A stretch of 19,341 bases of DNA. It comes from Lawsonibacter sp. GTDB lineage: Bacteria; Bacillota; Clostridia; Oscillospirales; Oscillospiraceae. The notes below the pieces were generated by a model, which searched no databases, was not told the DNA's origin, and saw only the letters and a program-made list of their open reading frames with translations. Numbering within the stretch: position 1 is the first letter of the stretch; each line of letters opens with the position of its first letter. The position numbers and the translations under genes were made by a program. The stretch is taken from positions 1-19,341 of the forward strand of contig JAAWCR010000023.1 of assembly GCA_022793355.1 (NCBI GenBank), in the 5' to 3' direction. Positions 6,660 to 12,778 of this stretch are shown here, one piece after another.

Positions 6660-6676
6660 GTCAACCTGGAGTTGAC
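6660..6676. promoter_or_regulatory. Palindrome GTCAAC-N5-GTTGAC in the divergent region
   Basis: A perfect 6-bp inverted repeat with a 5-nt centre, 21 bp upstream of the minus-strand -35 and 33 bp upstream of the plus-strand T-box promoter -35. It has the size of an operator for a dimeric HTH protein; the adjacent XRE regulator is the obvious candidate but unproven. Confidence 0.5.
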
Positions 6677-6677
6677 A

Positions 6678-6701
6678 GGGGGGATTTTTAAAAATTCCCC
6701 C
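6678..6701. promoter_or_regulatory. AT-centred palindrome GGGGGGATTTTT/AAAAATTCCCCC
   Basis: A nearly perfect 24-bp palindrome (one extra T) just upstream of the T-box promoter. It could be a second operator or a cruciform-prone insulator between the divergent units. It has no loop and is unlikely to be a normal terminator. Confidence 0.45.
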
Positions 6702-6709
6702 TCCGCCGC

Positions 6710-6738
6710 TTGACACCAATCCCGTGAAATGCTAATAT
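6710..6738 (+). promoter_or_regulatory. Promoter of the cysteine T-box operon
   Basis: TTGACA (6710-6715), 17-nt spacer, TAATAT (6733-6738, 4/6). The start would be near 6745, right before stem I of the T-box. Confidence 0.7.
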
Positions 6739-6744
6739 ATTATA

Positions 6745-6964
6745 CTATCAGCGCTGAGAGCGGAAAAGTAGCGTCCAGCCCAAAGCTCAGAGAGGGCCCT
6801 TCACTGGCTGCGAGGGGGCCTGCGGCGGGAGATGTGAAGTGCGTCCGGGAGCGCGGCGGGCAATGCCGTCCGGTTTGGCCCCGATAGCGGCCAGTTGAGT
6901 GAAACATGAGAGTGGAACCGCGAGTGATCGCCTCTTATGCCCGTGCGGGCGTAGGAGGTTTTTT
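6745..6964 (+). promoter_or_regulatory. T-box riboswitch, cysteine-specific
   Basis: All main T-box parts are present. Stem I opens with GCGCT (6751-6755) and closes with AGCGC (6850-6854); an AGAGAG stretch lies near 6788. The specifier codon is TGC (6840-6842) after GTGAAG, just before the closing strand. The T-box sequence AGAGTGGAACCGCG spans 6909-6922; its acceptor-pairing TGGA has A opposite U73 of tRNA-Cys, an independent agreement with the TGC specifier. The terminator is a 12-bp stem (6931-6942 with 6947-6958, loop GTGC) followed by TTTTTT (6959-6964). Uncharged tRNA-Cys would stabilise the antiterminator and switch on cysE and the genes after it. Confidence 0.93.
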
Positions 6965-6968
6965 GTTT

Positions 6969-7073
6969 CCTCCCCCGGACAGAGGGAGGTGGCAGCGGTG
7001 GAGCCGCTGACGGAGGGGGAAAATGCGAACCTTTTCGTCTCGATCCGCTCGACTGTTCCCCCGCGAGGGGGGA
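6969..7073 (+). promoter_or_regulatory. Three hairpins between the T-box terminator and cysE
   Basis: CCTCCC/GGGAGG (6969-6974, 6984-6989), CAGCGG/CCGCTG (6993-6998, 7004-7009) and CCCCC-GCGA-GGGGG (7058-7071). The last ends 4 nt before the cysE Shine-Dalgarno. They make an unusually long structured post-terminator leader of about 130 nt. No T-run follows any of them, so they are not terminators; a role in translation or mRNA stability is possible. Confidence 0.45.
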
Positions 7074-7092
7074 GCCAAGGAGGTAATGCCCA

Positions 7093-7749
7093 TTGTTTAA
7101 GACCCTGAACGAAACTCTAGAAGCCTACCAGCGCCGGGACCCTGCGGCCCGGTCCAAGCTGGAGATTCTTCTGCTCTACCAGGGAGTCCACGCAACCCTG
7201 TACCACCGGCTGGCCCACTGGCTGTACTGCCGCAACTGGAGGTTTTTGGCCCGGTGGATCTCTCAGTGGTCCCGGTTCTGGACGGGAATTGAGATTCACC
7301 CCGGGGCCAAGATTGGCCGCCGGTTTGTGATTGACCACGGCATGGGCATCGTGATTGGCGAGACCGCCGAGGTGGGGGACGATGTGCTCATTTACCACGG
7401 CGTTACCCTGGGGGGCACCGGAAAGGACCAGGGCAAGCGCCACCCCACCATCGGCAACAACGTGCTCATCTCCTGCGGGGCCAAGGTGCTGGGCCCCTTC
7501 AAGGTGGGGGACAACGCCCGCATTGCTGCCAACGCCGTGGTCCTCTCCGAGGTTCCGGAGGACGCTACCGCTGTGGGCATCCCCGCCCAGATCGTCCGCA
7601 TTGCCGGCCGAGCTACCCACTACGCTGACGACGTGGACCAAACCAGCGTCAACAACCCTACCCTGGAGAAGCTGTCCGCTATCTCCGCCCGGCTGGAGCT
7701 GGTGGAGAAGCTGCTGGATGAGAAGTATTTGGAGGGGAAGCGCAAATGA
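7093..7749 (+). CDS. cysE: Serine O-acetyltransferase
   Basis: 218 residues starting at TTG 7093, set by the perfect AAGGAGG at 7077-7083; no in-frame ATG gives a better start. The N-terminal helical domain (1-60) is short, as in Bacillus CysE. Left-handed beta-helix hexapeptide repeats follow from about residue 65 (IEIHPGAKIGRRFVIDHGMGIVIGE), with the catalytic His82 in IDHGMG, then the conserved VTLGGTGKDQGKRHPTIGNNV loop and an Ile-Pro tail region. The enzyme makes O-acetylserine from serine and acetyl-CoA, the carbon skeleton for cysteine. It is the first gene after the cysteine T-box, fitting induction on cysteine starvation. Its TGA overlaps the ATG of the next gene. cysK is not in the window. 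Confidence 0.95.
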   Translation: MFKTLNETLEAYQRRDPAARSKLEILLLYQGVHATLYHRLAHWLYCRNWRFLARWISQWSRFWTGIEIHPGAKIGRRFVIDHGMGIVIGETAEVGDDVLIYHGVTLGGTGKDQGKRHPTIGNNVLISCGAKVLGPFKVGDNARIAANAVVLSEVPEDATAVGIPAQIVRIAGRATHYADDVDQTSVNNPTLEKLSAISARLELVEKLLDEKYLEGKRK

Positions 7750-8405
7750 AACTGCAAGAAATTGTCCGCGACCTCTACAGCGTGGACCAGCCCCAGGGCT
7801 GTACGGAGGAAGAAATCGCCGCTATGAAGGAGCGGTTTGGCGTAATTCCGGCGGTGGTGGAGGACTTCTGGCGCACCTTTGGACACACCAAGGAACTGAA
7901 CTATGGTCAGGACAACTGGGTTTTTCCAGCGCATTACGCAAAATGGAAGTGGCTGGAGGAGTTTGACGCTCTGGTCCTCCTCGACGAGAACCAAAGTGTC
8001 GGTCAGGCGTGCATCCAGCGGGAGGACCTGTCCCTTCCTGACCCGCCGGTGTACCTCTGGATCAGGCCGGACGGCCCCCGGGAGCTGTCCTCCCCCACCG
8101 CCAGCGCCTTTCTGGAGGCAGCCTTGATTTATGAGGCCGTCTGGCAGCTGCCATACAGCCCGGAGGAGATTTTCGAGTTTTCCGAGGCAGACCTGGAGGT
8201 GGTGCATTCCAGGCTTACCCGCCACCCCACCGTCATGAAAAACTGGTTTGGCCCGGAAAACACCTTTTACAGTAACCGCCCGGACAATCTGGTGGTGGTG
8301 ATGGACCTGGACGGCGGTGAATATCAGGCAATCTACGGCGCTTTTACCCAGGAGAGTTATGCCGCCCTGCTGGAGGTCATGGAGGGTCTTGGGGAGCCGA
8401 TTTGA
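7746..8405 (+). CDS. SUKH (SMI1/KNR4)-like protein
   Basis: 219 residues, start ATG 7746 overlapping the cysE stop in ATGA. The N-terminus has the pattern of the SMI1/KNR4 (SUKH) superfamily: TEEEIAAMKERFGVIPAVVEDFWRTFG at about 20-46, where an acidic helix is followed by a short Ile-Pro turn and a second helix, and later W-rich and VLLDENQSVG strands. The middle (VYLWIRPDGP) and C-terminal half (VVVMDLDGGEYQAIYGAF) are strand-rich. There is no signal peptide or membrane segment. SUKH proteins are often immunity or binding proteins, but no toxin gene is near, and this copy is embedded in a cysteine operon, so its role is unknown. The family call is by pattern only and could be wrong. Confidence 0.7.
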   Translation: MKLQEIVRDLYSVDQPQGCTEEEIAAMKERFGVIPAVVEDFWRTFGHTKELNYGQDNWVFPAHYAKWKWLEEFDALVLLDENQSVGQACIQREDLSLPDPPVYLWIRPDGPRELSSPTASAFLEAALIYEAVWQLPYSPEEIFEFSEADLEVVHSRLTRHPTVMKNWFGPENTFYSNRPDNLVVVMDLDGGEYQAIYGAFTQESYAALLEVMEGLGEPI

Positions 8406-8479
8406 CCCCCCGTCTGCGAAACACGAACAATAAAACACGTACAGATGATATCCACCCTATATAAACAAAGGAGAAAAAC

Positions 8480-8860
8480 ATGCTGTTTAATCAAATGCAC
8501 CATGTAGCCATCATCGTCTCGGACTATCAGAAGGCCAGAGAGTTCTATGTGGAGAAGCTGGGCTTCCCTGTCCTGCGGGAGAACTTCCGGCCGGACAAGG
8601 GGGATTGGAAGCTGGACCTGAAATTCGGGGACGGCGAGCTGGAGATTTTCGCCATTCCCAGCGCACCGCCCCGGCCCAGCTACCCCGAAGCTCGGGGCCT
8701 ACGCCACCTGGCCTTTCGGGTGGACGACATCCAGGTTGCCGTGCTCCAGCTGAAGGCTCAGGGCATCGAATGCGAGCCCATCCGCTGGGACACTTACACC
8801 GAGCGGCGCTTTACCTTCTTCCACGACCCGGACGGCCTGCCCCTGGAGCTGCACGAGTAA
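8480..8860 (+). CDS. VOC-superfamily metalloprotein, YaeR/GloA2-like
   Basis: 126 residues, start ATG 8480 after AAAGGAGA at 8468-8475. It matches the YaeR type of the vicinal-oxygen-chelate superfamily along its whole length: HHVAIIVSDYQKAREFY at 7-23, GDGELEIFAIPSAPPRPS at 50-67, ARGLRHLAFRVDDI at 71-84, and the ending RRFTFFHDPDGLPLELHE. The four metal ligands expected from glyoxalase I are present as His8, Glu55, His76 and Glu123. Related proteins are annotated as lactoylglutathione lyase-like, but their substrates are not known; a fosfomycin or glyoxalase role is not supported. It lies between the SUKH-like gene (74-nt gap with no terminator) and cysS. Confidence 0.9.
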   Translation: MLFNQMHHVAIIVSDYQKAREFYVEKLGFPVLRENFRPDKGDWKLDLKFGDGELEIFAIPSAPPRPSYPEARGLRHLAFRVDDIQVAVLQLKAQGIECEPIRWDTYTERRFTFFHDPDGLPLELHE

Positions 8861-8866
8861 TCAGCC

Positions 8867-8951
8867 TGTGGGACCCGCCGTTCTCAGCGGGCTACCCCGG
8901 TTAAACATCAAAATACCTGAAATATGACCCGTCCAGGGGGCGGGTCCCACA
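8867..8951 (+). promoter_or_regulatory. Mutually exclusive hairpins in front of cysS
   Basis: A 13-bp perfect inverted repeat joins TGTGGGACCCGCC (8867-8879) to GGCGGGTCCCACA (8939-8951). Each arm also has a local partner: CCCGC (8874-8878) with GCGGG (8887-8891), and GACCCG (8926-8931) with CGGGTC (8941-8946). The long-range and local folds cannot coexist. No T-run follows, and the cysS Shine-Dalgarno (8955-8962) begins 4 nt after the right arm, so a switch would act on translation. A degenerate T-box or a simple insulating hairpin are alternatives. Confidence 0.5.
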
Positions 8952-8969
8952 AAACGGAGGAGAAAAACC

Positions 8970-10415
8970 ATGCAATTATACAATTCCGCCACCCACAAGA
9001 AGGAAGAATTCACCACCCACACCCCCGGCCACGTGGAGATGTACACCTGCGGGCCCACGGTGTATCACTTTGCCCACATCGGCAACCTACGGTCCTACAT
9101 CATGGAGGATGTGCTGGAGAAGTTTCTGCGCTACGACGGCTACGACGTGAACCGGGTGATGAACATCACCGACGTGGGCCATCTCAGCTCTGACGCCGAC
9201 ACCGGCGAAGACAAGATGGTCAAGGGGGCCAAGCGGGAGCACAAGACGGTGATGGAGATTGCCCAATATTACACCGACGCCTTTTTTGACGACTGCCGCA
9301 AGCTGAACATCAAGACCCCCGACGTGGTTCAGCCCGCCACCGGCCTGATCGACGAGTTCATAAAGCTGGTGGAGGGTCTGCTAGACAAGGGTTATGCCTA
9401 TCTGGCGGGGGGGAATGTGTACTTCGACACCTCCAGGCTGGAGCGGTACTATATTTTCAATGCCCACGACGAGGAGGATCTGGCGGTAGGCGTCCGGGAA
9501 GGCGTGGAGGAGGACGAGAACAAGCGGAACAAGAACGACTTCGTCCTCTGGTTCACCAAGAGCAAGTTTGAGGACCAGGCCTTGAAGTGGGACTCCCCCT
9601 GGGGGGTGGGCTACCCCGGCTGGCATATCGAGTGCTCCGGCATCTCCCTGAAATACAACGGCGAGTATCTGGACCTCCACTGCGGCGGCATCGACAACGC
9701 CTTCCCCCACCACACCAACGAGATTGCCCAGTCCGAAGCCTATATCGGCCATCCCTGGTGCCGGCAGTGGTTCCATGTCCACCATCTGAATACGAACAGC
9801 GGAAAAATGTCCAAATCCAAGGGAGAATTTTTGACCGTCTCCCTGCTGGAGGAGAAGGGCTACGACCCTCTTGTCTACCGCTTCTTCTGCCTTCAGAGCC
9901 ACTACCGGAAGGGACTGGTTTTTTCCTGGGAAAACCTGGACAACGCTACAGTGGCGTTTCAGAAGCTTATCGCTAAAATCGCCGCCCTGGACCCCGCCGA
10001 CGGCCCCGTGGATGAGGCAGCCGTGTCGGAGTACAGAGAAAAATTCCGCGCCCAGTTGGGCAACGACCTGAACACCGCCTCGGGCGTCACCGCGCTGTAC
10101 GACGCCCTCAAGGCCAAAAACAACGGCGCCACCCGGCTGGCAGTTCTGGACAGCTTCGACCAGGTGCTGTCCCTGTCCCTGATGGACAAGGCGGCCAAGG
10201 TGCGGGAGGAACAGAAAAAGCAGAAGGCCAGCTCCCAAGGGGGCTACACCATCACCGGCGAGGGCGACCCCGCTGTGGACGCCCAGGTGCTGGCCCGGTA
10301 CGAGGCCAAGAAAGCCAAAAACTTTGCGGAGGCTGACCGTATCCGGGATGAGCTCAAGGCCCAGGGCATTGAGGTTACCGACGTGCCTGGCGGAGCGAGC
10401 TGGAAGAGAATATAA
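8970..10415 (+). CDS. cysS: Cysteinyl-tRNA synthetase
   Basis: 481 residues, standard length. The class I signatures are in place: Cys27 of YTCGPTVY (first zinc ligand), HIGN at 36-39 (the HIGH motif), WHIECSGIS with the second zinc Cys, CGGIDNAFPHHTNEIAQSEA with the zinc-binding His/Glu, and KMSKS at 279-283. The C-terminal helical DALR-like and anticodon-binding region ends with AEADRIRDELKAQGIEVTD. The enzyme charges tRNA-Cys, the sensor RNA of the T-box upstream. Start ATG 8970 follows CGGAGGAG. It probably ends the cysE-led operon, closed by the terminator at 10420. Confidence 0.97.
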   Translation: MQLYNSATHKKEEFTTHTPGHVEMYTCGPTVYHFAHIGNLRSYIMEDVLEKFLRYDGYDVNRVMNITDVGHLSSDADTGEDKMVKGAKREHKTVMEIAQYYTDAFFDDCRKLNIKTPDVVQPATGLIDEFIKLVEGLLDKGYAYLAGGNVYFDTSRLERYYIFNAHDEEDLAVGVREGVEEDENKRNKNDFVLWFTKSKFEDQALKWDSPWGVGYPGWHIECSGISLKYNGEYLDLHCGGIDNAFPHHTNEIAQSEAYIGHPWCRQWFHVHHLNTNSGKMSKSKGEFLTVSLLEEKGYDPLVYRFFCLQSHYRKGLVFSWENLDNATVAFQKLIAKIAALDPADGPVDEAAVSEYREKFRAQLGNDLNTASGVTALYDALKAKNNGATRLAVLDSFDQVLSLSLMDKAAKVREEQKKQKASSQGGYTITGEGDPAVDAQVLARYEAKKAKNFAEADRIRDELKAQGIEVTDVPGGASWKRI

Positions 10416-10419
10416 AGCG

Positions 10420-10456
10420 GCAGACCCCCGCCTTGGCAGGCGGGGGTCTGCTATTT
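10420..10456. terminator. Bidirectional terminator, cysS / 53-aa gene
   Basis: A 14-bp stem (10420-10433 with 10438-10451, loop TGGC). The plus side is followed by TATTT, the minus side by CGCTTTATA. It overlaps the stop codon region of the convergent 53-aa gene. Confidence 0.85.
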
Positions 10457-10612
10457 CCGGATCTGCTGGCACACAATTTCGAATACGCTCCCGCCGGCGA
10501 TGGTGACGGTGAGCAGATGCCTACGGTCGTCTGCGGTGATGTCGGAGATATCCATTTCGTCGGTTTCGTTCAGGATGTCGAACAGTTTGTCCTTGAAATA
10601 ATTTAGGTCCAT
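10451..10612 (-). CDS. Small protein of unknown function (53 aa)
   Basis: Start ATG 10612 is fixed by AAGGAGG (10627-10621 on the minus strand) 8 nt upstream; a start further up would cross the promoter. The protein is small and acidic at first (LNYFKDKLFDILNETDEMDISDI) and ends in strand-rich sequence (LLTVTIAGGSVFEIVCQQIRK). No domain is recognised. It has a good promoter of its own with a perfect palindrome at the start site, and sits divergent to a small XRE gene, the usual arrangement for a regulator and its target. Confidence 0.75.
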   Translation of the reverse strand: MDLNYFKDKLFDILNETDEMDISDITADDRRHLLTVTIAGGSVFEIVCQQIRK

Positions 10613-10632
10613 AATATCCGCCTCCTTATGTA

Positions 10633-10650
10633 TCGTGCGTATACGCACGA
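10633..10650. promoter_or_regulatory. Perfect 18-bp palindrome, candidate operator
   Basis: TCGTGCGTATACGCACGA is fully self-complementary. It covers the +1 region of the minus-strand promoter (the -10 lies at 10660-10655), between the two divergent small genes. Binding there would block transcription of the 53-aa gene. Confidence 0.7.
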
Positions 10651-10654
10651 GGAA

Positions 10655-10683
10655 ATTATAAACCACTACCGGTTAAAATGCAA
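10655..10683 (-). promoter_or_regulatory. Promoter of the 53-aa gene
   Basis: On the minus strand: TTGCAT (10683-10678), 17-nt spacer, TATAAT (10660-10655). The start would be near 10648, inside the palindrome. Confidence 0.78.
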
Positions 10684-10702
10684 GCGTAAGGTGGTGGTAC
10701 AG

Positions 10703-10912
10703 ATGATAAAATATGACCGCTTATGGGCCACTATGAAGAAAAAGCATATCAGCCAGTATAAGCTTTCCAAGGACTATGGCGTTGATAACGCCCAGCTGCA
10801 CCGCCTGCGAAAGAATATGGTGATTAAAACAGTTACCATCGATAACCTCTGCCGCATTTTGGACTGCCGGGTGGAGGACATCATGGAATATATTCCGGAC
10901 GACGAAGAGTAG
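10703..10912 (+). CDS. Small XRE/YozG-like HTH regulator
   Basis: 69 residues from ATG 10703, with AAGGTGG at 10688-10694. A longer in-frame start at 10628 would include the palindrome and is less likely. The whole protein is one Cro/CI-type HTH domain of the HTH_26 (YozG) type: MIKYDRLWATMKKKHISQYKLSKDYGV, then a recognition helix NAQLHRLRKN and a closing LCRILDCRVEDIMEY. Such proteins are short DNA-binding regulators. The adjacent perfect palindrome is its most likely target, giving autoregulation plus control of the 53-aa gene. A hairpin with a T-rich tail follows the stop directly. Confidence 0.88.
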   Translation: MIKYDRLWATMKKKHISQYKLSKDYGVDNAQLHRLRKNMVIKTVTIDNLCRILDCRVEDIMEYIPDDEE

Positions 10913-10950
10913 GAGCATCCCTGAAGATTTGGGGAGGCTCCTTGTTTTCT
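10911..10950 (+). terminator. Terminator of the small XRE gene
   Basis: AGGAGC-A-TCCC (10911-10921) pairs with GGGGA-G-GCTCCT (10931-10942), followed by TTGTTTTCTT. The stem begins at the second base of the stop codon. Confidence 0.78.
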
Positions 10951-10955
10951 TCCCG

Positions 10956-10984
10956 TTGCATTTTTTTCCGGCGGGCATTATAAT
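10956..10984 (+). promoter_or_regulatory. Promoter of the Hsp70/J-protein operon
   Basis: TTGCAT (10956-10961), 17-nt spacer, perfect TATAAT (10979-10984). No CIRCE element (TTAGCACTC-N9-GAGTGCTAA) is visible, so this Hsp70 is not under HrcA control here. Confidence 0.82.
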
Positions 10985-11035
10985 AGAAACGCAAAAAAGC
11001 CTATTTACTAAAGCGTAGAGACAGGGTGGGTGCAT

Positions 11036-12778
11036 ATGGCGATTATTGGAATTGATTTAGGGACGACAAATAGCCTGGCCGCTGTATGGCGCAACGGGAA
11101 AAGCGAGCTTATCCCCAACAGTTTGGGGGAATATCTGACCCCCAGTGTGGTCAGCGTGGACCGTGACGGCTCCATCCTGGTGGGGGCGGCGGCCCGGGAC
11201 CGGCTGATTTCCCATCCGGAGCGTACCGCCGCCGGCTTCAAGCGCAGCATGGGCACCAGCCGCCGGTATGAGCTGGGAGGCCGGTTTTTCACGGCGGAGG
11301 ACCTGTCCTCCTTTGTCCTGCGCCGCCTGCGGGAGGACGCGGAGGCCTACTTGGGCGAGGTGGTGGACGAGGCGGTGGTGAGCGTTCCGGCCTACTTTGC
11401 CGAGGCGCAGCGCTCCGCCACCAAGCGGGCGGGAGCCCTGGCGGGACTGACCGTGGAGCGGCTGGTAAACGAGCCCTCCGCCGCTGCGGTGGCCGGCCAC
11501 ATCGGCGAGGGGGACGAGGACAAGGTGTGCCTGGTGTTCGACTTCGGCGGCGGCACTCTGGACGTCTCCCTGGTGGAGCGGTTTGACAACGTGGTCAGTG
11601 TTACCGCCGTCAGCGGGGACAACTATCTGGGGGGCCGGGACTTTGACGAGCTGATCGCCCGGGGCTTCTGCCAGGACTGCGGCCTCAGCTTTGACAATCT
11701 GTCCCGCCAGCGGCAGGAGACCCTGATCCGTCAGGCGGAGACCTGTAAAATGGCCCTCACTGCCCAGGAGCCGGTCATTATGGCGGTGTCAGACGACGAA
11801 ATTTCCGCCTCCCTGGCCCTTACCCACGAGTGGGTCATCCGCAAGAGCGGCGCCCTGTTCCAGCGGATGCTGGCTCCGGTACGAAAGGTGTTCATGGACG
11901 CCGGGGTGGGCGCGGGCGAGCTGGACGAGCTGGTAATGGTGGGGGGCTCCAGCCACATGCCGGCGGTGCGCCGTTACATTGCCAAGGCCCTGGGGCGGGA
12001 GCCCGCCGCCGGGTCCAGCCCCGACACCGCCATCGCCGTGGGAGCGGGGATCTGCTCCGGCATGAAGGCCCGGGCCGGCGATTTGCGGGAGCTGGTGCTC
12101 ACCGATGTGTGCCCCTTCACCTTGGGGGTCAACGTGATAAACGAGGCGGAGCCGGACAAGGCGCTGATGTCTCCCATCATTGAGCGCAACAGCGTTTTGC
12201 CCACTAGCAAGGAGGGCACCTACTACACCGCCCGGGACAATCAGCGGGCCCTGGATATCAAAGTGTTTCAGGGGGAACAGCGCTACTGTGACGACAATAC
12301 CTATTTGGGCCACGTGGAAATTGCCGTGCCCCCCGCGCCCCGGGGACAGCAGTTTGTCCGGGTGCGCTTTACCTACGACATCAACGGTCTGCTGGAGGTG
12401 GACGTGGTGGCGAAGGACGGTCAAAGCGGCCGGCTGGTCCTTCAGGGCTCGGGCATGAGCGAAGCGGAGGTGGAGCAGCGGCTGAAGGAGCTGGAGCGGC
12501 TGAAAATGCACCCCAGGGACCAGGAGGGCCCCCGCACCCTGATCGCCCGGGGAGAGCGGCTGTATGCCATGACGGTGGGCCAGATGCGGGACCAGGTGGC
12601 CGCGATGCTGGACTGGTATCAGCTTCAGCTGTCTACCCAGGAGCATCTGCGCATCGCCAAGGCCAGCCGCCGGGCCGCCGCCTTCTTTGACCAGGCCGAG
12701 GCCTACATCGGGTTAGGCGACCTGCCGCCTATGGACCTGGACCCGCTGGCCCAGGACGATGAGGAGGAGGACCTATGA
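11036..12778 (+). CDS. hscC: HscC-type Hsp70 chaperone
   Basis: 580 residues from ATG 11036 (a GTG two codons upstream at 11030 is a weaker start). The ATPase domain has GIDLGTTNSLAAVW at 5-18, NSLGEYLTPSVVS, the phosphate-2 loop VFDFGGGTLDVS near 167-178 and the adenosine loop VMVGGSSHMPAVR. The interdomain linker is LVLTDVCPFTLGV, followed by a beta-sandwich substrate domain (FTYDINGLLEVDVV) and a short helical tail. The NSLGEYLTPS and AVWRNGKSELIPN phrasing matches HscC (Hsc62) rather than DnaK, and the protein is shorter than DnaK (about 610-640). HscC proteins work with dedicated J-proteins and not in general heat shock. Here the next gene, overlapping by 4 nt, encodes such a J-like partner. 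No grpE or dnaJ is near, and no HrcA site. Confidence 0.9.
   Translation: MAIIGIDLGTTNSLAAVWRNGKSELIPNSLGEYLTPSVVSVDRDGSILVGAAARDRLISHPERTAAGFKRSMGTSRRYELGGRFFTAEDLSSFVLRRLREDAEAYLGEVVDEAVVSVPAYFAEAQRSATKRAGALAGLTVERLVNEPSAAAVAGHIGEGDEDKVCLVFDFGGGTLDVSLVERFDNVVSVTAVSGDNYLGGRDFDELIARGFCQDCGLSFDNLSRQRQETLIRQAETCKMALTAQEPVIMAVSDDEISASLALTHEWVIRKSGALFQRMLAPVRKVFMDAGVGAGELDELVMVGGSSHMPAVRRYIAKALGREPAAGSSPDTAIAVGAGICSGMKARAGDLRELVLTDVCPFTLGVNVINEAEPDKALMSPIIERNSVLPTSKEGTYYTARDNQRALDIKVFQGEQRYCDDNTYLGHVEIAVPPAPRGQQFVRVRFTYDINGLLEVDVVAKDGQSGRLVLQGSGMSEAEVEQRLKELERLKMHPRDQEGPRTLIARGERLYAMTVGQMRDQVAAMLDWYQLQLSTQEHLRIAKASRRAAAFFDQAEAYIGLGDLPPMDLDPLAQDDEEEDL

Noticed and set aside
6672..6700. TTGACA at 6672-6677 as an additional promoter
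   Set aside because: No -10 at 16-18 nt; the position falls in the GC end of a palindrome. The TTGACA at 6710 is better placed.
11030..11035. GTG start for the Hsp70 two codons upstream of the ATG
   Set aside because: It overlaps the likely Shine-Dalgarno region AGGGTGG; ATG 11036 gives correct spacing and matches the family N-terminus.
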